The notes: generated from the sequence alone by a model not told the origin. A DNA stretch of 34,361 bases from Prosthecochloris sp. (GCA_015482705.2 JADMLA020000026.1:1-34361); one strand, 5' to 3'; numbered from the stretch's first letter, positions 22,699 to 31,510 are shown. Numbers and translations: made by a program.

Positions 22699-23523
22699 TC
22701 AGTTTTTATAGTACTTCATCGCATCAGGTATCGCATTTCGAATCTGGCGGATTCTGGAGGCATCGGATGGGTGAGTGCTTAAAAACTCCGGAGGTTTGCC
22801 TCCTTTTGAACTTTTCGACATTCTTTGCCAGAAGCTTACAGCTTCATTCGGGTTGTAACCGGCTAATGCCATGAAGATAAGGCCAATCTTGTCGGCTTCA
22901 TACTCGTGCAGGCGGCTGTAGGGAAGAACGAGAGCAACCTGTGATCCGACACCGAATGCTGTCAACCAAAGACTTCGTGTTTTTTTCGGACTTGATTGTA
23001 ACGCGCTACTGAGAGCCATTCCTCCCATCTGGGTCAAGAGTATCTGGCTCATGCGTTCGTTGCCGTGTTTTGCAACTGCATGGGCGATTTCATGGGCCAT
23101 AACCACGGCAAGTCCTGCATCGGTCTTTGTGTAGGGAAGGATACCGGTGTAAACGACTATTTTTCCACCGGGCATACACCATGCATTTGGTGATTTATTG
23201 TCGATAAGATTGAATTCCCACGAATAATTTCTCAGTTCTGAAGAGAGACCGCGCTGACGGAAGTACTGTTCAACGGCTGTTTTCAGCTTGCGACCAACAC
23301 GCTTTACTCTTGCGGTTTCGACACTGTTTTGGCTCCGTTTGTTTTTTCTCAGAAACTCATTGTATTGTTCGTTACTCAAAGAGAGCATCGATGAAGCGGG
23401 AACGATATTGAGCTGTGAACGTCCGGTCACCGGAACGGTTGCACAGGAACCGAGAAACATTGTTATAACAAGCAGTGCGACGATTCTGCTGTGCCTTGTA
23501 ACGGGTGAGCTTATTCTTGTCAT
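22699..23523 (-). CDS. M48 family metalloprotease lipoprotein (LoiP/BepA-like)
   Basis: The 274-residue protein begins with a lipoprotein signal peptide ending in the lipobox FLGSC (Cys about 27), so it should be anchored in the periplasm. The zinc site HEIAHAVAKHG lies at about 144-154, and the third ligand is probably in YEADKIG at about 208-214. A conserved STHPSDASRIRQI motif near the C-terminus is typical for M48C proteins of outer-membrane quality control. Length fits LoiP/YcaL rather than the larger BepA with TPRs. It is 21 nt after the glycosylase gene on the same strand and may share its transcript. Confidence 0.9.
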   Translation of the reverse strand: MTRISSPVTRHSRIVALLVITMFLGSCATVPVTGRSQLNIVPASSMLSLSNEQYNEFLRKNKRSQNSVETARVKRVGRKLKTAVEQYFRQRGLSSELRNYSWEFNLIDNKSPNAWCMPGGKIVVYTGILPYTKTDAGLAVVMAHEIAHAVAKHGNERMSQILLTQMGGMALSSALQSSPKKTRSLWLTAFGVGSQVALVLPYSRLHEYEADKIGLIFMALAGYNPNEAVSFWQRMSKSSKGGKPPEFLSTHPSDASRIRQIRNAIPDAMKYYKN

Positions 23524-23544
23524 GGTAACATGGGTGATTGCGTA

Positions 23545-24486
23545 TTAATAGGTTGCCAGATGTTTGACCTCTTTTCTCCAGCTGTGGAAGAGGATGTGTC
23601 CGGCAAAACCGGCGAACTCGGGTTTCAGTATACGTAAAGCCTGATCCTGTAGAAAAAGATAATTCTTTTGGGTCAATGATTGTAACGCATCACCGATTGA
23701 AAACCATGACGCAAGATATTGACGGACATGCGTATCTATGGGAAATGCCGAGAAACGCTGCAGCCCGAACAGCAAAATGCAATCGGCTATTTTATTGCCT
23801 ATCCCCGATAGGGTGCAAAGACGCTTTCTGGCAGTTTCCAGAGGCATTTCGGGATCTTTGAGGCATTCCAGATCAAGTCCACCGGATGCAACGATCCGCG
23901 CTGCATCGATGATGTTTTTCGCCCGTATACAGTTGTTGTTCGTGCAAAGCCTGAGAGAATCCGGGTTTGTACCGGCAAGGGTTTCCGGAGAAGGGAAACA
24001 GTGATATTGTAGCGGTTTACCTTCCATACTGACGATGCATTGTCGGCCATATTCTTTTGCCAGATACGATATCTGTCTCCGTATGATTTTCATGCCAAGT
24101 CCCTGAGCACACATGAACGTTATCAGGATTTCAAATGCATTTTGCCGAAGAATTTTCAATCCCATATAAGGTTTTATGAGCTTCCATAGTTCAGGATAGC
24201 GTTCACTGAACCCAAGAGGGAAGAGTAGGTTGGCGTCGATATCGAGACAGAAATAGTCCCTTATAAAGTCAATGATTTCTTCTTCGTGAGAAAAATATTT
24301 TGATGTTGAAACCGTGTATTTTTCTTCTTTATCCTTTTTCAGAATGAAAATATCACCATCGATTACGCCACAAAATAGGTGCTTTTTATTTTGAAAATAG
24401 TCCCATCTAAAACTTTGTCCGCTAAATATAGATCCTTCAATATCAATCAAATTAGGACTTATTATTACAGTCTTTAGTTCTCTCAT
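23545..24486 (-). CDS. OGG1-type 8-oxoguanine DNA glycosylase/lyase
   Basis: The 313-residue protein starts with the OGG N-terminal domain (SIFSGQSFRWDYF, residues 19-31) and contains the HhH-GPD fold. The helix-hairpin-helix reads TLSGIGNKIADCILLFGL with catalytic Lys232, and Asp251 follows in FPIDTHV. The 19-residue spacing between them equals that of human OGG1 (Lys249, Asp268). The enzyme removes 8-oxoguanine paired with C and nicks the strand by beta elimination. The Asn-rich intercalating motif of OGG1 (NNN after SFICSS) is replaced by GLG in MCAQGLGMKII. The N-terminal third and the upstream region are clearly more AT-rich than neighbouring genes. Confidence 0.85.
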   Translation of the reverse strand: MRELKTVIISPNLIDIEGSIFSGQSFRWDYFQNKKHLFCGVIDGDIFILKKDKEEKYTVSTSKYFSHEEEIIDFIRDYFCLDIDANLLFPLGFSERYPELWKLIKPYMGLKILRQNAFEILITFMCAQGLGMKIIRRQISYLAKEYGRQCIVSMEGKPLQYHCFPSPETLAGTNPDSLRLCTNNNCIRAKNIIDAARIVASGGLDLECLKDPEMPLETARKRLCTLSGIGNKIADCILLFGLQRFSAFPIDTHVRQYLASWFSIGDALQSLTQKNYLFLQDQALRILKPEFAGFAGHILFHSWRKEVKHLATY

Positions 24487-24552
24487 TTGCTTTATATTTG
24501 TTGCTTGAATAATGAAAACGACTGTTAAAATTATTTGTGGTGAATATTTTTA

Positions 24553-24570
24553 TATTATTTTAAAATAATA
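24553..24570. promoter_or_regulatory. AT-only palindrome upstream of the glycosylase gene
   Basis: TATTATTTTAAAATAATA is a perfect 18-bp palindrome about 65 nt before the glycosylase start, within an extremely AT-rich 200-nt stretch (24487-24683) with no gene. It may be a regulator site or part of an AT-rich promoter. Chance palindromes are also more frequent in such sequence. Confidence 0.3.
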
Positions 24571-24683
24571 GATTATGGATTTTTATCTGATATTATTTTT
24601 ATTTCGTGTGATGTTTTTTTTGGATGTTTTTATTTTCTTTGTTTTCAGTGTTTATTGTTTGTTTTAATTATATTTTTTATAAC

Positions 24684-24730
24684 AAAAAAGCCAAAACAAC
24701 TCACGTTTGGAAAGTTGTTTTGGCTTTTTT
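24684..24730 (-). terminator. Intrinsic terminator, potentially bidirectional, after the KamA-family gene
   Basis: An 18-bp perfect stem (24684-24701 with 24713-24730) with an 11-nt loop begins with six A and ends with six T, so each strand has its own T-tract. It lies 18 nt beyond the stop of the KamA-family gene at 24749 and must terminate that minus-strand transcript. Confidence 0.9.
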
Positions 24731-24748
24731 TTGACCTTGTATCTCTTG

Positions 24749-26053
24749 TTAGTAGTAAGAGTAAATGGCTTCCATTTCTTTTTCAAAGAAGAATTCTTCA
24801 TGACCAAATGCAGGAACGAGGTCATCTATCCATGAGGCAGTTTCGCTGTATTCAGCAAAGAATAATTTATTGGTCCACTCCGGATTTCTGCTTTGAGTGA
24901 ACTTTAGCGCAAATATTTTTTCTCCGTTGATTTCCAGAATATCTTCAACAATAACTTTACCGGGTGAACAAGACATCGATGGTCCGCGTACGGTTCGGCC
25001 GAGTCCCGACATCTTCTGGTACGCGTTATTGAATATTTCAACCGCTTGAGCAAGAGGGACTTCAAAATAGTGTTTGGCTCCAGTATCCCGTTCCAGAAAC
25101 ATGTAGTAGGGAATGATGCCCTGCTGAAGCTGTTTTTGCCACATGGTTTCCCAAATGCCTACCTCATCGTTAATGTGTCGGACGATAGGTGATTGACTGC
25201 GTATCACCGCTCCGGTCGATCGTATACGCCGAACGGCGTCAATGGCTATGGGTGTTTCGATTTCTCTAGGATGGCTGATGTGTGCCATGATGGCAAGATG
25301 TTTGCCGGAGGAGACGATATCTTCGAAAAAATGAAGCAATTCGTCGGAATCGTGATCGGAAGTAAATCGGTAAGGCCACCAGCTCAGTGCTTTTGTACCG
25401 ATCCTGATGGTTCTTATGGTAGGGATGCTCAAGAGGGGTTTGATATACTGTTTTATCAGGGCGGTGTTCATCACCATAGGATCTCCACCGGTAAAAATAA
25501 TGTCTTTTACCTCAGGATGCTCTTGCAGGTAGTTGACGAGAAGACCGATGTCGTTGTTTGCGAATTTGAGGTTTTCAAGCCCTGAAAATTGCGGCCATCT
25601 GAAACAGTAGGTGCAATACGCGTGACAAACCTGGGCTTCGGATGGAAAAAATAAAACACTTTCCCGGTATTTATGCTGAATGCCATGAAGAAACTCATCA
25701 TTCATGCGAGGAGTATTGAGCTCCATTTGCCCGGCAGGATTGGGGTTTTGCAAGAGCTGTATCTCTCTTGCCGCCTGTTGGATCACTTCCGGTTCAGCTT
25801 CTGTTCGAACAAGTTCGGATATTCGTCCAAAATCTACAGGATCGAGCATTTCGCTTTGAGGGAAGCTCAATCTGAAAAGAGGGTCATCCGGAATGTTCGA
25901 CCAGTCGATCAGGTGTTCTGTAACGTAATTGTTCACTCTAAACGGATAGACGGCAGCAACGGTTTTAACGACATGAAGCTGCTCTTCCGGTATTTCTCCG
26001 TATTGAGGGAGTGTATGAAGATTGTGTGCTGCAAATGAGCGATATTTCAGCAT
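24749..26053 (-). CDS. KamA-family (lysine 2,3-aminomutase-like) radical SAM protein
   Basis: The 434-residue enzyme has the radical SAM cluster motif C143-X3-C147-X2-C150 (CHAYCTYCFRW), the FTGGDP motif at 187-192 and a candidate PLP lysine K366 in SCSPGKVIV. These are the parts of lysine 2,3-aminomutases, which move an amino group from C2 to C3 using S-adenosylmethionine and PLP. Classical AblA and EpmB proteins have an Arg-rich sequence after the cluster (CRHCTRRR or CRYCFRR), whereas this one has FRWPQFSG, and it lacks ablB next door. Substrate is therefore open. It may make a beta-amino acid as a compatible solute or modify another amino acid. It is monocistronic with its own terminator and a palindrome upstream. 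Confidence 0.8.
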   Translation of the reverse strand: MLKYRSFAAHNLHTLPQYGEIPEEQLHVVKTVAAVYPFRVNNYVTEHLIDWSNIPDDPLFRLSFPQSEMLDPVDFGRISELVRTEAEPEVIQQAAREIQLLQNPNPAGQMELNTPRMNDEFLHGIQHKYRESVLFFPSEAQVCHAYCTYCFRWPQFSGLENLKFANNDIGLLVNYLQEHPEVKDIIFTGGDPMVMNTALIKQYIKPLLSIPTIRTIRIGTKALSWWPYRFTSDHDSDELLHFFEDIVSSGKHLAIMAHISHPREIETPIAIDAVRRIRSTGAVIRSQSPIVRHINDEVGIWETMWQKQLQQGIIPYYMFLERDTGAKHYFEVPLAQAVEIFNNAYQKMSGLGRTVRGPSMSCSPGKVIVEDILEINGEKIFALKFTQSRNPEWTNKLFFAEYSETASWIDDLVPAFGHEEFFFEKEMEAIYSYY

Positions 26054-26164
26054 AACAACTGCTTTTGATGGTTGCTAAAATATCGGCAGAGCGTATTGGG
26101 AATTGTAAAGCTCTAACCTGTATGAATTTTAAAAACATGAAACCTTTAACGCTGTAAGGTAATC

Positions 26165-26180
26165 TGTACATATATGTACA
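26165..26180. promoter_or_regulatory. 16-bp palindrome upstream of the KamA-family gene
   Basis: TGTACATATATGTACA is a perfect palindrome 112 nt before the KamA-family start. It is a plausible dimeric repressor or activator site for that gene or for the VapBC operon diverging on the other side. No known regulator is assigned. Confidence 0.4.
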
Positions 26181-26326
26181 ACTATTGGGTCAATAAACCA
26201 AAATCAGCAAGGTTTGATCGATAACGGTGTGGAAGCGGATGTTTTTTGCCGTGTCGACTTATCGATGGATGTTTCGTTTTACGTTTTTTTGTTTCTAAAT
26301 TGTGCTGTATTACGTTTTCCTGAACG

Positions 26327-26340
26327 ATAACGCATGTTAT
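26327..26340. promoter_or_regulatory. Candidate VapB operator
   Basis: ATAAC and GTTAT form an inverted repeat around GCAT, ending 4 nt before the vapB ATG. VapB-type antitoxins often autorepress through such sites. The half-sites are the same as in the operator at 171-190 of the RHH antitoxin. Confidence 0.4.
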
Positions 26341-26344
26341 TCTT

Positions 26345-26551
26345 ATGCAACAGGTTACTATTTCACCAAAGTATCAGGTGGTTATTCCAAGAAAAATAAG
26401 AGAGTCGCTCAAGCTCGTTCCAGGGCAGAAAATTCAGGTTGTTCAATACGGAGAACGTATCGAGCTCATTCCTCATAAAGAGGTACATGAAATGAGAGGA
26501 TTCCTCAAGAAAAGTGAGGTGAGGGCAAATGGTCCGGAGGGCGGGATATGA
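26345..26551 (+). CDS. vapB: AbrB/MazE-type (VapB) antitoxin
   Basis: The 68-residue protein has the swapped-hairpin AbrB/SpoVT DNA-binding domain (VTISPKYQVVIPRKIRESLKLVPGQKIQVV, about residues 4-33) and a C-terminal toxin-binding tail. It overlaps the toxin gene by 4 nt (ATGA). As an antitoxin it should bind the PIN protein and the palindrome just upstream. The usual family form is KVTIPK.R; this one is standard in size and fold. Confidence 0.85.
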   Translation: MQQVTISPKYQVVIPRKIRESLKLVPGQKIQVVQYGERIELIPHKEVHEMRGFLKKSEVRANGPEGGI

Positions 26552-26928
26552 ATCTTGTGGATAGTTCAGGCTGGATCGAGTTTTTCAATGATGGCCCCTA
26601 TGCTTCCTACTTTCTTGAAGCACTTCGTGATATGGATAAGGTCATTGTACCGACCATCTGTTTTTATGAGGTGTTTGCCCATGTCATGAAAACCATGAGT
26701 GATGCGGAGGCGCTTCAGGTTGTAGCGTTCATGCAGCAATCTCAATCCGTCGATCTGACAGATGCTATAGCAGTGCTTGCTGCGCGTTTGAGTGCCAAGC
26801 ACAATCTCCCATTCTCTCCCGGGATCACTCTTGCGACGGCTCAGCTCAACCAGGCGGTGGTTTGGACGCAGGATCCTTTTTTGAAAGATTTTCCCGATGT
26901 CAAATATTATCCGAAAAAAAAGGATTGA
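26548..26928 (+). CDS. vapC: VapC-like PIN-domain toxin with a substituted catalytic site
   Basis: The 126-residue PIN protein has the N-terminal Asp4 in NLVDSSGWIEFF, Glu41 or its neighbour in CFYEVFAHV, and the C-terminal Asp in VVWTQDPFLKD. Active relatives carry a further Asp in a stretch like LPFADAIILATA. Here it reads LPFSPGITLATA, replacing the Asp-containing triplet by SPG. One of the metal-binding acids is therefore missing, and ribonuclease activity is doubtful. The fold seems intact and the operon with VapB is normal. It may now act as a VapB partner in autoregulation, or be inactive. Confidence 0.8.
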   Translation: MNLVDSSGWIEFFNDGPYASYFLEALRDMDKVIVPTICFYEVFAHVMKTMSDAEALQVVAFMQQSQSVDLTDAIAVLAARLSAKHNLPFSPGITLATAQLNQAVVWTQDPFLKDFPDVKYYPKKKD

Positions 26929-27034
26929 ACACTCGTTTTCCTCTTTATGGATTGAGTAAATCATTTCCTTGTAACTATATTCAGGTAAAAGCCTTAGTGG
27001 CTGTAGGTTTTGGCAACAGCAGAAGTTTGCATCT

Positions 27035-27964
27035 ATGAAATTCCAGAATAGAAGGAATTGTCGTCAGCTTTGCTTTTTTCTTTTTTCGACTTTTCTTTTT
27101 TCAGCTTCGGGTTGCCAAAGCAGATATCGGGATCTCGATATCGGTATGTACCAGTACCGCGATACGAGGGATCTTGTACGTTTTGTCTATGATGCTTCTC
27201 TTGTTCTGCAAAACGAGGGCGTTCAGGGAATCGACCGGTTCAGGAATAACCGCTCGAAGTATACTACCCCCGACTATTACCTCTATGTTTATTCTCTCGA
27301 TGGTACGAACCTCTTTCATGCAGGAATGCCAGAATTGGAGGGTAGGAATCTTCTCGGTGTAACCGATAAAAACGGCAAACAGATAACAGAGCTTATCCTG
27401 AGGGCTATTGGAAATCCGAATAATCCTCATGGGTGGGTTCATTATACTTGGTGGGAACCGGGGAAGTTTTATCCCGTTCCGAAATCCTCTTGTCATTTCA
27501 TGGTTAACACCAACGAGGGCAAGGTTTTTTTTGTCGGTGGCGGTATTGATTATCCTCATGAGGAAAAAGAGTTTATAAGAATTATCGTTGATGATGCTGT
27601 CGAACGTATAAACAGTGAAGGAGCATCGGCTATCGACGAGATAGCCGATCCTTTTTCCGAGTATAATTACCGGGACGTCCGTGTTTTCGTGTTTCGTTCG
27701 GATGGTACCGCACTGATATCTCCGGTTGTGAATAAACAATTTCAGAAAAGGAATATTGTCGACTGTGTTGATGAAGCCGGGCACAGGCCTTTTGAAAAAG
27801 CGTTGGAACGTCTGAATGAAAAAGAAGCGGCATGGGAGGTTTTTCTCGCAAAAAGCAGATACCAGCGCGGTTTGATAAAAAAAAGCCTTTACCTCCGTAA
27901 AGCGTATTTGGATGGTAACCTGGTATATGTCGGTGCGGTTACCGATCTTCCACAGCCGCCATGA
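27035..27964 (+). CDS. Lipoprotein with two tandem Cache-like domains
   Basis: The 309-residue protein has a lipoprotein signal peptide ending in FSASGC. Two related segments follow. The first at about 42-175 has DTRDLVRFVYDASLVLQNEGVQGIDRF, then YYLYVYSLDGTNLFH and VFFVGGGI, and matches single-Cache ligand-binding domains. The second at about 185-305 has FIRIIVDDAVERINSEGASAID, then VRVFVFRSDGTALIS and LVYVGAVTD, and appears to be a duplicate. Cache domains sense small molecules outside the cell. No kinase, methyl-accepting or cyclase domain is attached, so it would be a free periplasmic sensor or binding protein. It is not clearly in an operon. Confidence 0.75.
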   Translation: MKFQNRRNCRQLCFFLFSTFLFSASGCQSRYRDLDIGMYQYRDTRDLVRFVYDASLVLQNEGVQGIDRFRNNRSKYTTPDYYLYVYSLDGTNLFHAGMPELEGRNLLGVTDKNGKQITELILRAIGNPNNPHGWVHYTWWEPGKFYPVPKSSCHFMVNTNEGKVFFVGGGIDYPHEEKEFIRIIVDDAVERINSEGASAIDEIADPFSEYNYRDVRVFVFRSDGTALISPVVNKQFQKRNIVDCVDEAGHRPFEKALERLNEKEAAWEVFLAKSRYQRGLIKKSLYLRKAYLDGNLVYVGAVTDLPQPP

Positions 27965-28160
27965 GTCACCCTTGAAGAGGTGACCAGAGAATGATTGGTT
28001 ATGGATGGTTTCTCGGTTTGGAGGGCCATGTGATGAACAATGATGGCAATGGCCCGTTACCCTGTGCAGAAGGTCTGGTATGGTGATGTTTAAGTAAGTT
28101 TTTTGATTGAAAGGCAATATGGGTTTTGTAGATGTTTTTTAACCGGTTGGCGATAATCCT

Positions 28161-29510
28161 ATGATATCGGAAAAAGCTTCGGCTCTCGAGTATGCGGTCA
28201 ACGAGATGCCTCCAGCCGGGCATTTAATCGTTCTTTCCATTCAGCATGTGCTGTTGATGTTTATTTCAGTGGCCCTGCCGATTATTTTCACTTCCCAGAT
28301 CAGCGAGAATTACGAGTTCGGTGCAACGCTGGTTACCTTTTCCATGATTGCTGCGGGTTTGGGATCGATTGTGCAGTCGGTTGGGCTTCCGTTTATCGGT
28401 TCCGGTTATCTGTGTCCGAATGTTTGTGGACCATCTTATTTCAGTGTTTCGCTTTCGGCAGCCTGGATGGGTGGACTTCCCCTGTTGCGTGGTATGATTC
28501 TTATTGCAGGTTTGATTGAAATGGCACTTTCGCCGGTTGTTCAGAAATTGAAACATGTTTTTCCGAAGTTTATTGTTGGGCTTGTTGTCGCCATGGTTGG
28601 GGTGAGCGTTATCAAGATGTCCGTTACCTCTCTTTTCGGCCTGGAGTACAAAGGAGATGCAATTCGTTCGGTAGATATCGTTATCGGAATGATGTCTCTT
28701 TTGATCATGGTGCTGAGTAATCTCTGGGGGAAAGGATTCGTTAAAATATACTGTTTGCTGATCGGGATGATTGCAGGGTGGATGCTTGCAGTTATGCTGG
28801 AGCCGAAGTACCTGCATGGCCTCATCAGGATTGCAGAAATGCCTCTTTTCGCTCTTCCGTCAGTGGGGCCGGAGTTTCGTCACATTGCCTTTGATGTAGA
28901 TCTTCTTGTTCCCTTCGCGATTATCGCTATAAGTGGTTCCTTAAAATCTTTCGGCAATCTTCTCGCTGCGCAGAAAATCTCTGAACCGGAGTGTGAAACA
29001 GTTGATTATGTGCCTATCAGGAAAGGATTGCTCGCAGACGGTTTTTCTACAGCGCTTGCAGGTTTGTTGGGAGGAATGGCGGTAGATACGTCCTCCAGCA
29101 ATATAGGACTCGCCGGCTCCACGAAAGTGCTGAGCCGCTGGATAAGCGTCGCTGCAGGAATTATTTTTATACTGCTTGCTTTTTGTCCAAAACTGACCGT
29201 GGCCCTGACGCTCATGCCTAAACCGGTTTTAGGCGCTTCTATCATTTTTGCCGGATGTTTTATGATCTGTACCGGTTTACTCGAAATGTTTGCCGAAAAG
29301 TGGGAACCCAGGAAAACTTTCGTCGTGGGAATTGCCTTGATGTTCGGATTGAGCACGGCTTTTCTACCTGAGCTCTATGCACGTGCTCCCGAACTGGTGA
29401 AAATGTTTTTCACCGATCCTCTGCCAACCACGACAATTCTTGCTGTGATTCTGCATCAGGTGTTGAATCTTGACAGACTGTTTACAGGCTTGAAGCACAC
29501 GGCAGGTTGA
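28161..29510 (+). CDS. NCS2-family nucleobase permease (uracil/xanthine type)
   Basis: The 449-residue membrane protein has about 12-14 hydrophobic helices and family stretches such as HVLLMFISVALPIIF near the start, GSGYLCPNVCGPSYFS at about 81-96, and DTSSSNIGLAGSTKV at about 306-320. NCS2 (UraA/UacT) carriers import uracil, xanthine, urate or related bases with protons. The usual acidic residue of the substrate site is less clear here (GSLKSFGNLLAA versus the family's E..G), so the substrate is uncertain. It is followed after 35 nt by the acyl-CoA ligase gene on the same strand. Confidence 0.8.
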   Translation: MISEKASALEYAVNEMPPAGHLIVLSIQHVLLMFISVALPIIFTSQISENYEFGATLVTFSMIAAGLGSIVQSVGLPFIGSGYLCPNVCGPSYFSVSLSAAWMGGLPLLRGMILIAGLIEMALSPVVQKLKHVFPKFIVGLVVAMVGVSVIKMSVTSLFGLEYKGDAIRSVDIVIGMMSLLIMVLSNLWGKGFVKIYCLLIGMIAGWMLAVMLEPKYLHGLIRIAEMPLFALPSVGPEFRHIAFDVDLLVPFAIIAISGSLKSFGNLLAAQKISEPECETVDYVPIRKGLLADGFSTALAGLLGGMAVDTSSSNIGLAGSTKVLSRWISVAAGIIFILLAFCPKLTVALTLMPKPVLGASIIFAGCFMICTGLLEMFAEKWEPRKTFVVGIALMFGLSTAFLPELYARAPELVKMFFTDPLPTTTILAVILHQVLNLDRLFTGLKHTAG

Positions 29511-29545
29511 GGTAGCACCTTTTTCAATCAAACAAAAAATAGCAT

Positions 29546-31234
29546 ATGGCCGCAGAACCATGGATCAAGCATTACGACGAAGGGGTACCATCTTCACTGC
29601 AACCTTATCCTCTTCACACCATTGTCGATATCGTTCGCAAACGGTCTCGAAAAATTCCGCAATGCCCGGCGCTTTTTTTCAAGGGGTCTTCGATGACCTG
29701 GGGCGAACTCGATCGGTTAAGCGATGCGTTTGCTCTGGCTCTTCAGGCGGCAGGATTGAAAAAAGGAGAAAGGGTTGCATTGCTGGTGCCGAATTCTCCC
29801 CAAATGATTATTTCAGAATTGGCGATCTGGAAAACAGGAGCTGTCGCTGTTCCGATGAATCCGCTGTATACCGAACATGAACTTGTGTATGCATTGAATG
29901 AATGCGGCGCGAAAATAGCGATTGTTCTGACTCCTTTTTACGAAAAGGTCAGGTCGGCAATTCCCTCGACCGGTTTGCGAAAAGTCGTTGCGAGCAACAT
30001 CAAGGAGTACCTTTCACCGCTGAAAAAAATTCTTTTTACCCTTTTCAAAGAAAAGAAAGGGGGGCATGCGGTAACGCTTCATGAAGATGATTCCCTGTTT
30101 GGGGATATGATCAAAGCTCATCTTGGATTGCAGGGGCCCGATGTCACGACGCTTCCGACCGATCCTGCGTTGTTCCTTTTTACCGGAGGAACGACGGGAA
30201 TGCCGAAATGCGCTGTCTGCAGCCATCATGCTCTCATTATCAGCGGTATGCAAATTGCCCGTTGGTTCAGTGTTGTGCTTGACAGGGGTAACGATATCGT
30301 TATGATCAATATGCCGCTTTTTCATGTTTACGCTCAGGTCGGCATACTCGGGGCTGCTTTAGTCGACGAATATCCTTTTGTGTTGATACCAAATCCTCGT
30401 GATCTCGACGATCTTGTCGCGACGATCAAAAAGTACAGACCGTCCGTTCTTCCCGGCGTTCCGACATTGTTTACCGCCCTTGCCGATCATCCGAGCGTAA
30501 CAAAAGATCGTAAGGCCCTCAGCTCTTTGAAGCTTTGTGTTTCCGGTGCAGCTCCATTGTTGCTCGAAACGAAGAAACGGTTCGAGGAATTGACAGGGGG
30601 AAGAATCATCGATGCTTACGCGCTGACAGAATCAATGATAGGCGCCGTTCTGACTCCTGTTCTCGGTATCTATAAAGAAGGTTCGGTCGGCATACCGGCA
30701 CCGGATGTGAAAATCAAAATCGTCGATCAAGACGAAGGGAAACATGAGTTGCCTTGTAAAGAGGTCGGGGAAGTGATAATGTGTGCTCCACAGCTTATGA
30801 GCGAGTACTGGCAGCGTCCTGATGAAACTATGGAGACCATCCGGGATGGTTGGCTCTATACCGGTGACCTCGGTTATCTCGATGAAGATGGCTATCTCTT
30901 CATTATCGATCGAAAGAAAGATCTCATCAAGCCAGGCGGTTTTCAGGTTTGGCCGAGGGATGTCGAGGAGGTCATCGCAGCTCACCCGGATGTGCGTGAA
31001 GTAGGGGTTGCCGGCGTACCTGACAGCTATCAGGGTGAAGCCGTCAAGGCATGGGTCGTGCTGCGTGAGGGGGCTCGGCTCGACGCTGAAGATTTGCGCG
31101 AGTTTTGCAGAAAGGAGCTGGCAGCTTACAAGATCCCGAAATTTTTCTCTTTCACCCGTAGTCTGCCAAAATCTCTTGTTGGAAAGGTATTGCGACGTGA
31201 GCTCGTCGAGGAGCATTGTCGAGAGGTATCCTGA
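29546..31234 (+). CDS. Long-chain acyl-CoA synthetase (AMP-forming, FadD-like)
   Basis: The 562-residue enzyme activates fatty acids as acyl-AMP and then acyl-CoA. The AMP-binding P-loop FTGGTTGMPK is at about 212-221, YALTES at about 360-365 and GWLYTGDLGYLDEDGYL at about 432-448. The hinge is IDRKKDLIKPGG, and the C-terminal catalytic Lys lies in LVGKVLRREL. Length and motifs fit FadD-type ligases. Next to a permease it may be co-transcribed, but no functional link is obvious. Confidence 0.9.
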   Translation: MAAEPWIKHYDEGVPSSLQPYPLHTIVDIVRKRSRKIPQCPALFFKGSSMTWGELDRLSDAFALALQAAGLKKGERVALLVPNSPQMIISELAIWKTGAVAVPMNPLYTEHELVYALNECGAKIAIVLTPFYEKVRSAIPSTGLRKVVASNIKEYLSPLKKILFTLFKEKKGGHAVTLHEDDSLFGDMIKAHLGLQGPDVTTLPTDPALFLFTGGTTGMPKCAVCSHHALIISGMQIARWFSVVLDRGNDIVMINMPLFHVYAQVGILGAALVDEYPFVLIPNPRDLDDLVATIKKYRPSVLPGVPTLFTALADHPSVTKDRKALSSLKLCVSGAAPLLLETKKRFEELTGGRIIDAYALTESMIGAVLTPVLGIYKEGSVGIPAPDVKIKIVDQDEGKHELPCKEVGEVIMCAPQLMSEYWQRPDETMETIRDGWLYTGDLGYLDEDGYLFIIDRKKDLIKPGGFQVWPRDVEEVIAAHPDVREVGVAGVPDSYQGEAVKAWVVLREGARLDAEDLREFCRKELAAYKIPKFFSFTRSLPKSLVGKVLRRELVEEHCREVS

Positions 31235-31510
31235 GAACTCCCGGCGATTTTGCACAGCATGTTTTCTTTCAGCAATTGAACAATATGGTTCCGTCATTCA
31301 AGGAGTTGTTGCTCCCGGGCAGTATGTGAAACGTTCGAATTGAGTGTTCATCAGAGCGAGGTCTATAGCAAAAAAAGTTTTTTACGTTATTTATGCTGTT
31401 GTTCTTACATTGAATGAAAAGCTTGGCCATAACCCTCAGGCAAGTATTACAGCTTTGACTTGATTTCCAAGAGGGTAGAGGTAGTGTGGTCTCTTTTGTA
31501 TAATCGATTT

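Noticed and set aside
27101..28117. 338-codon minus-strand frame opposite the Cache lipoprotein
   Set aside because: Antisense to a gene with a clear lipobox and domain repeats; the sequence looks like a frame shadow.
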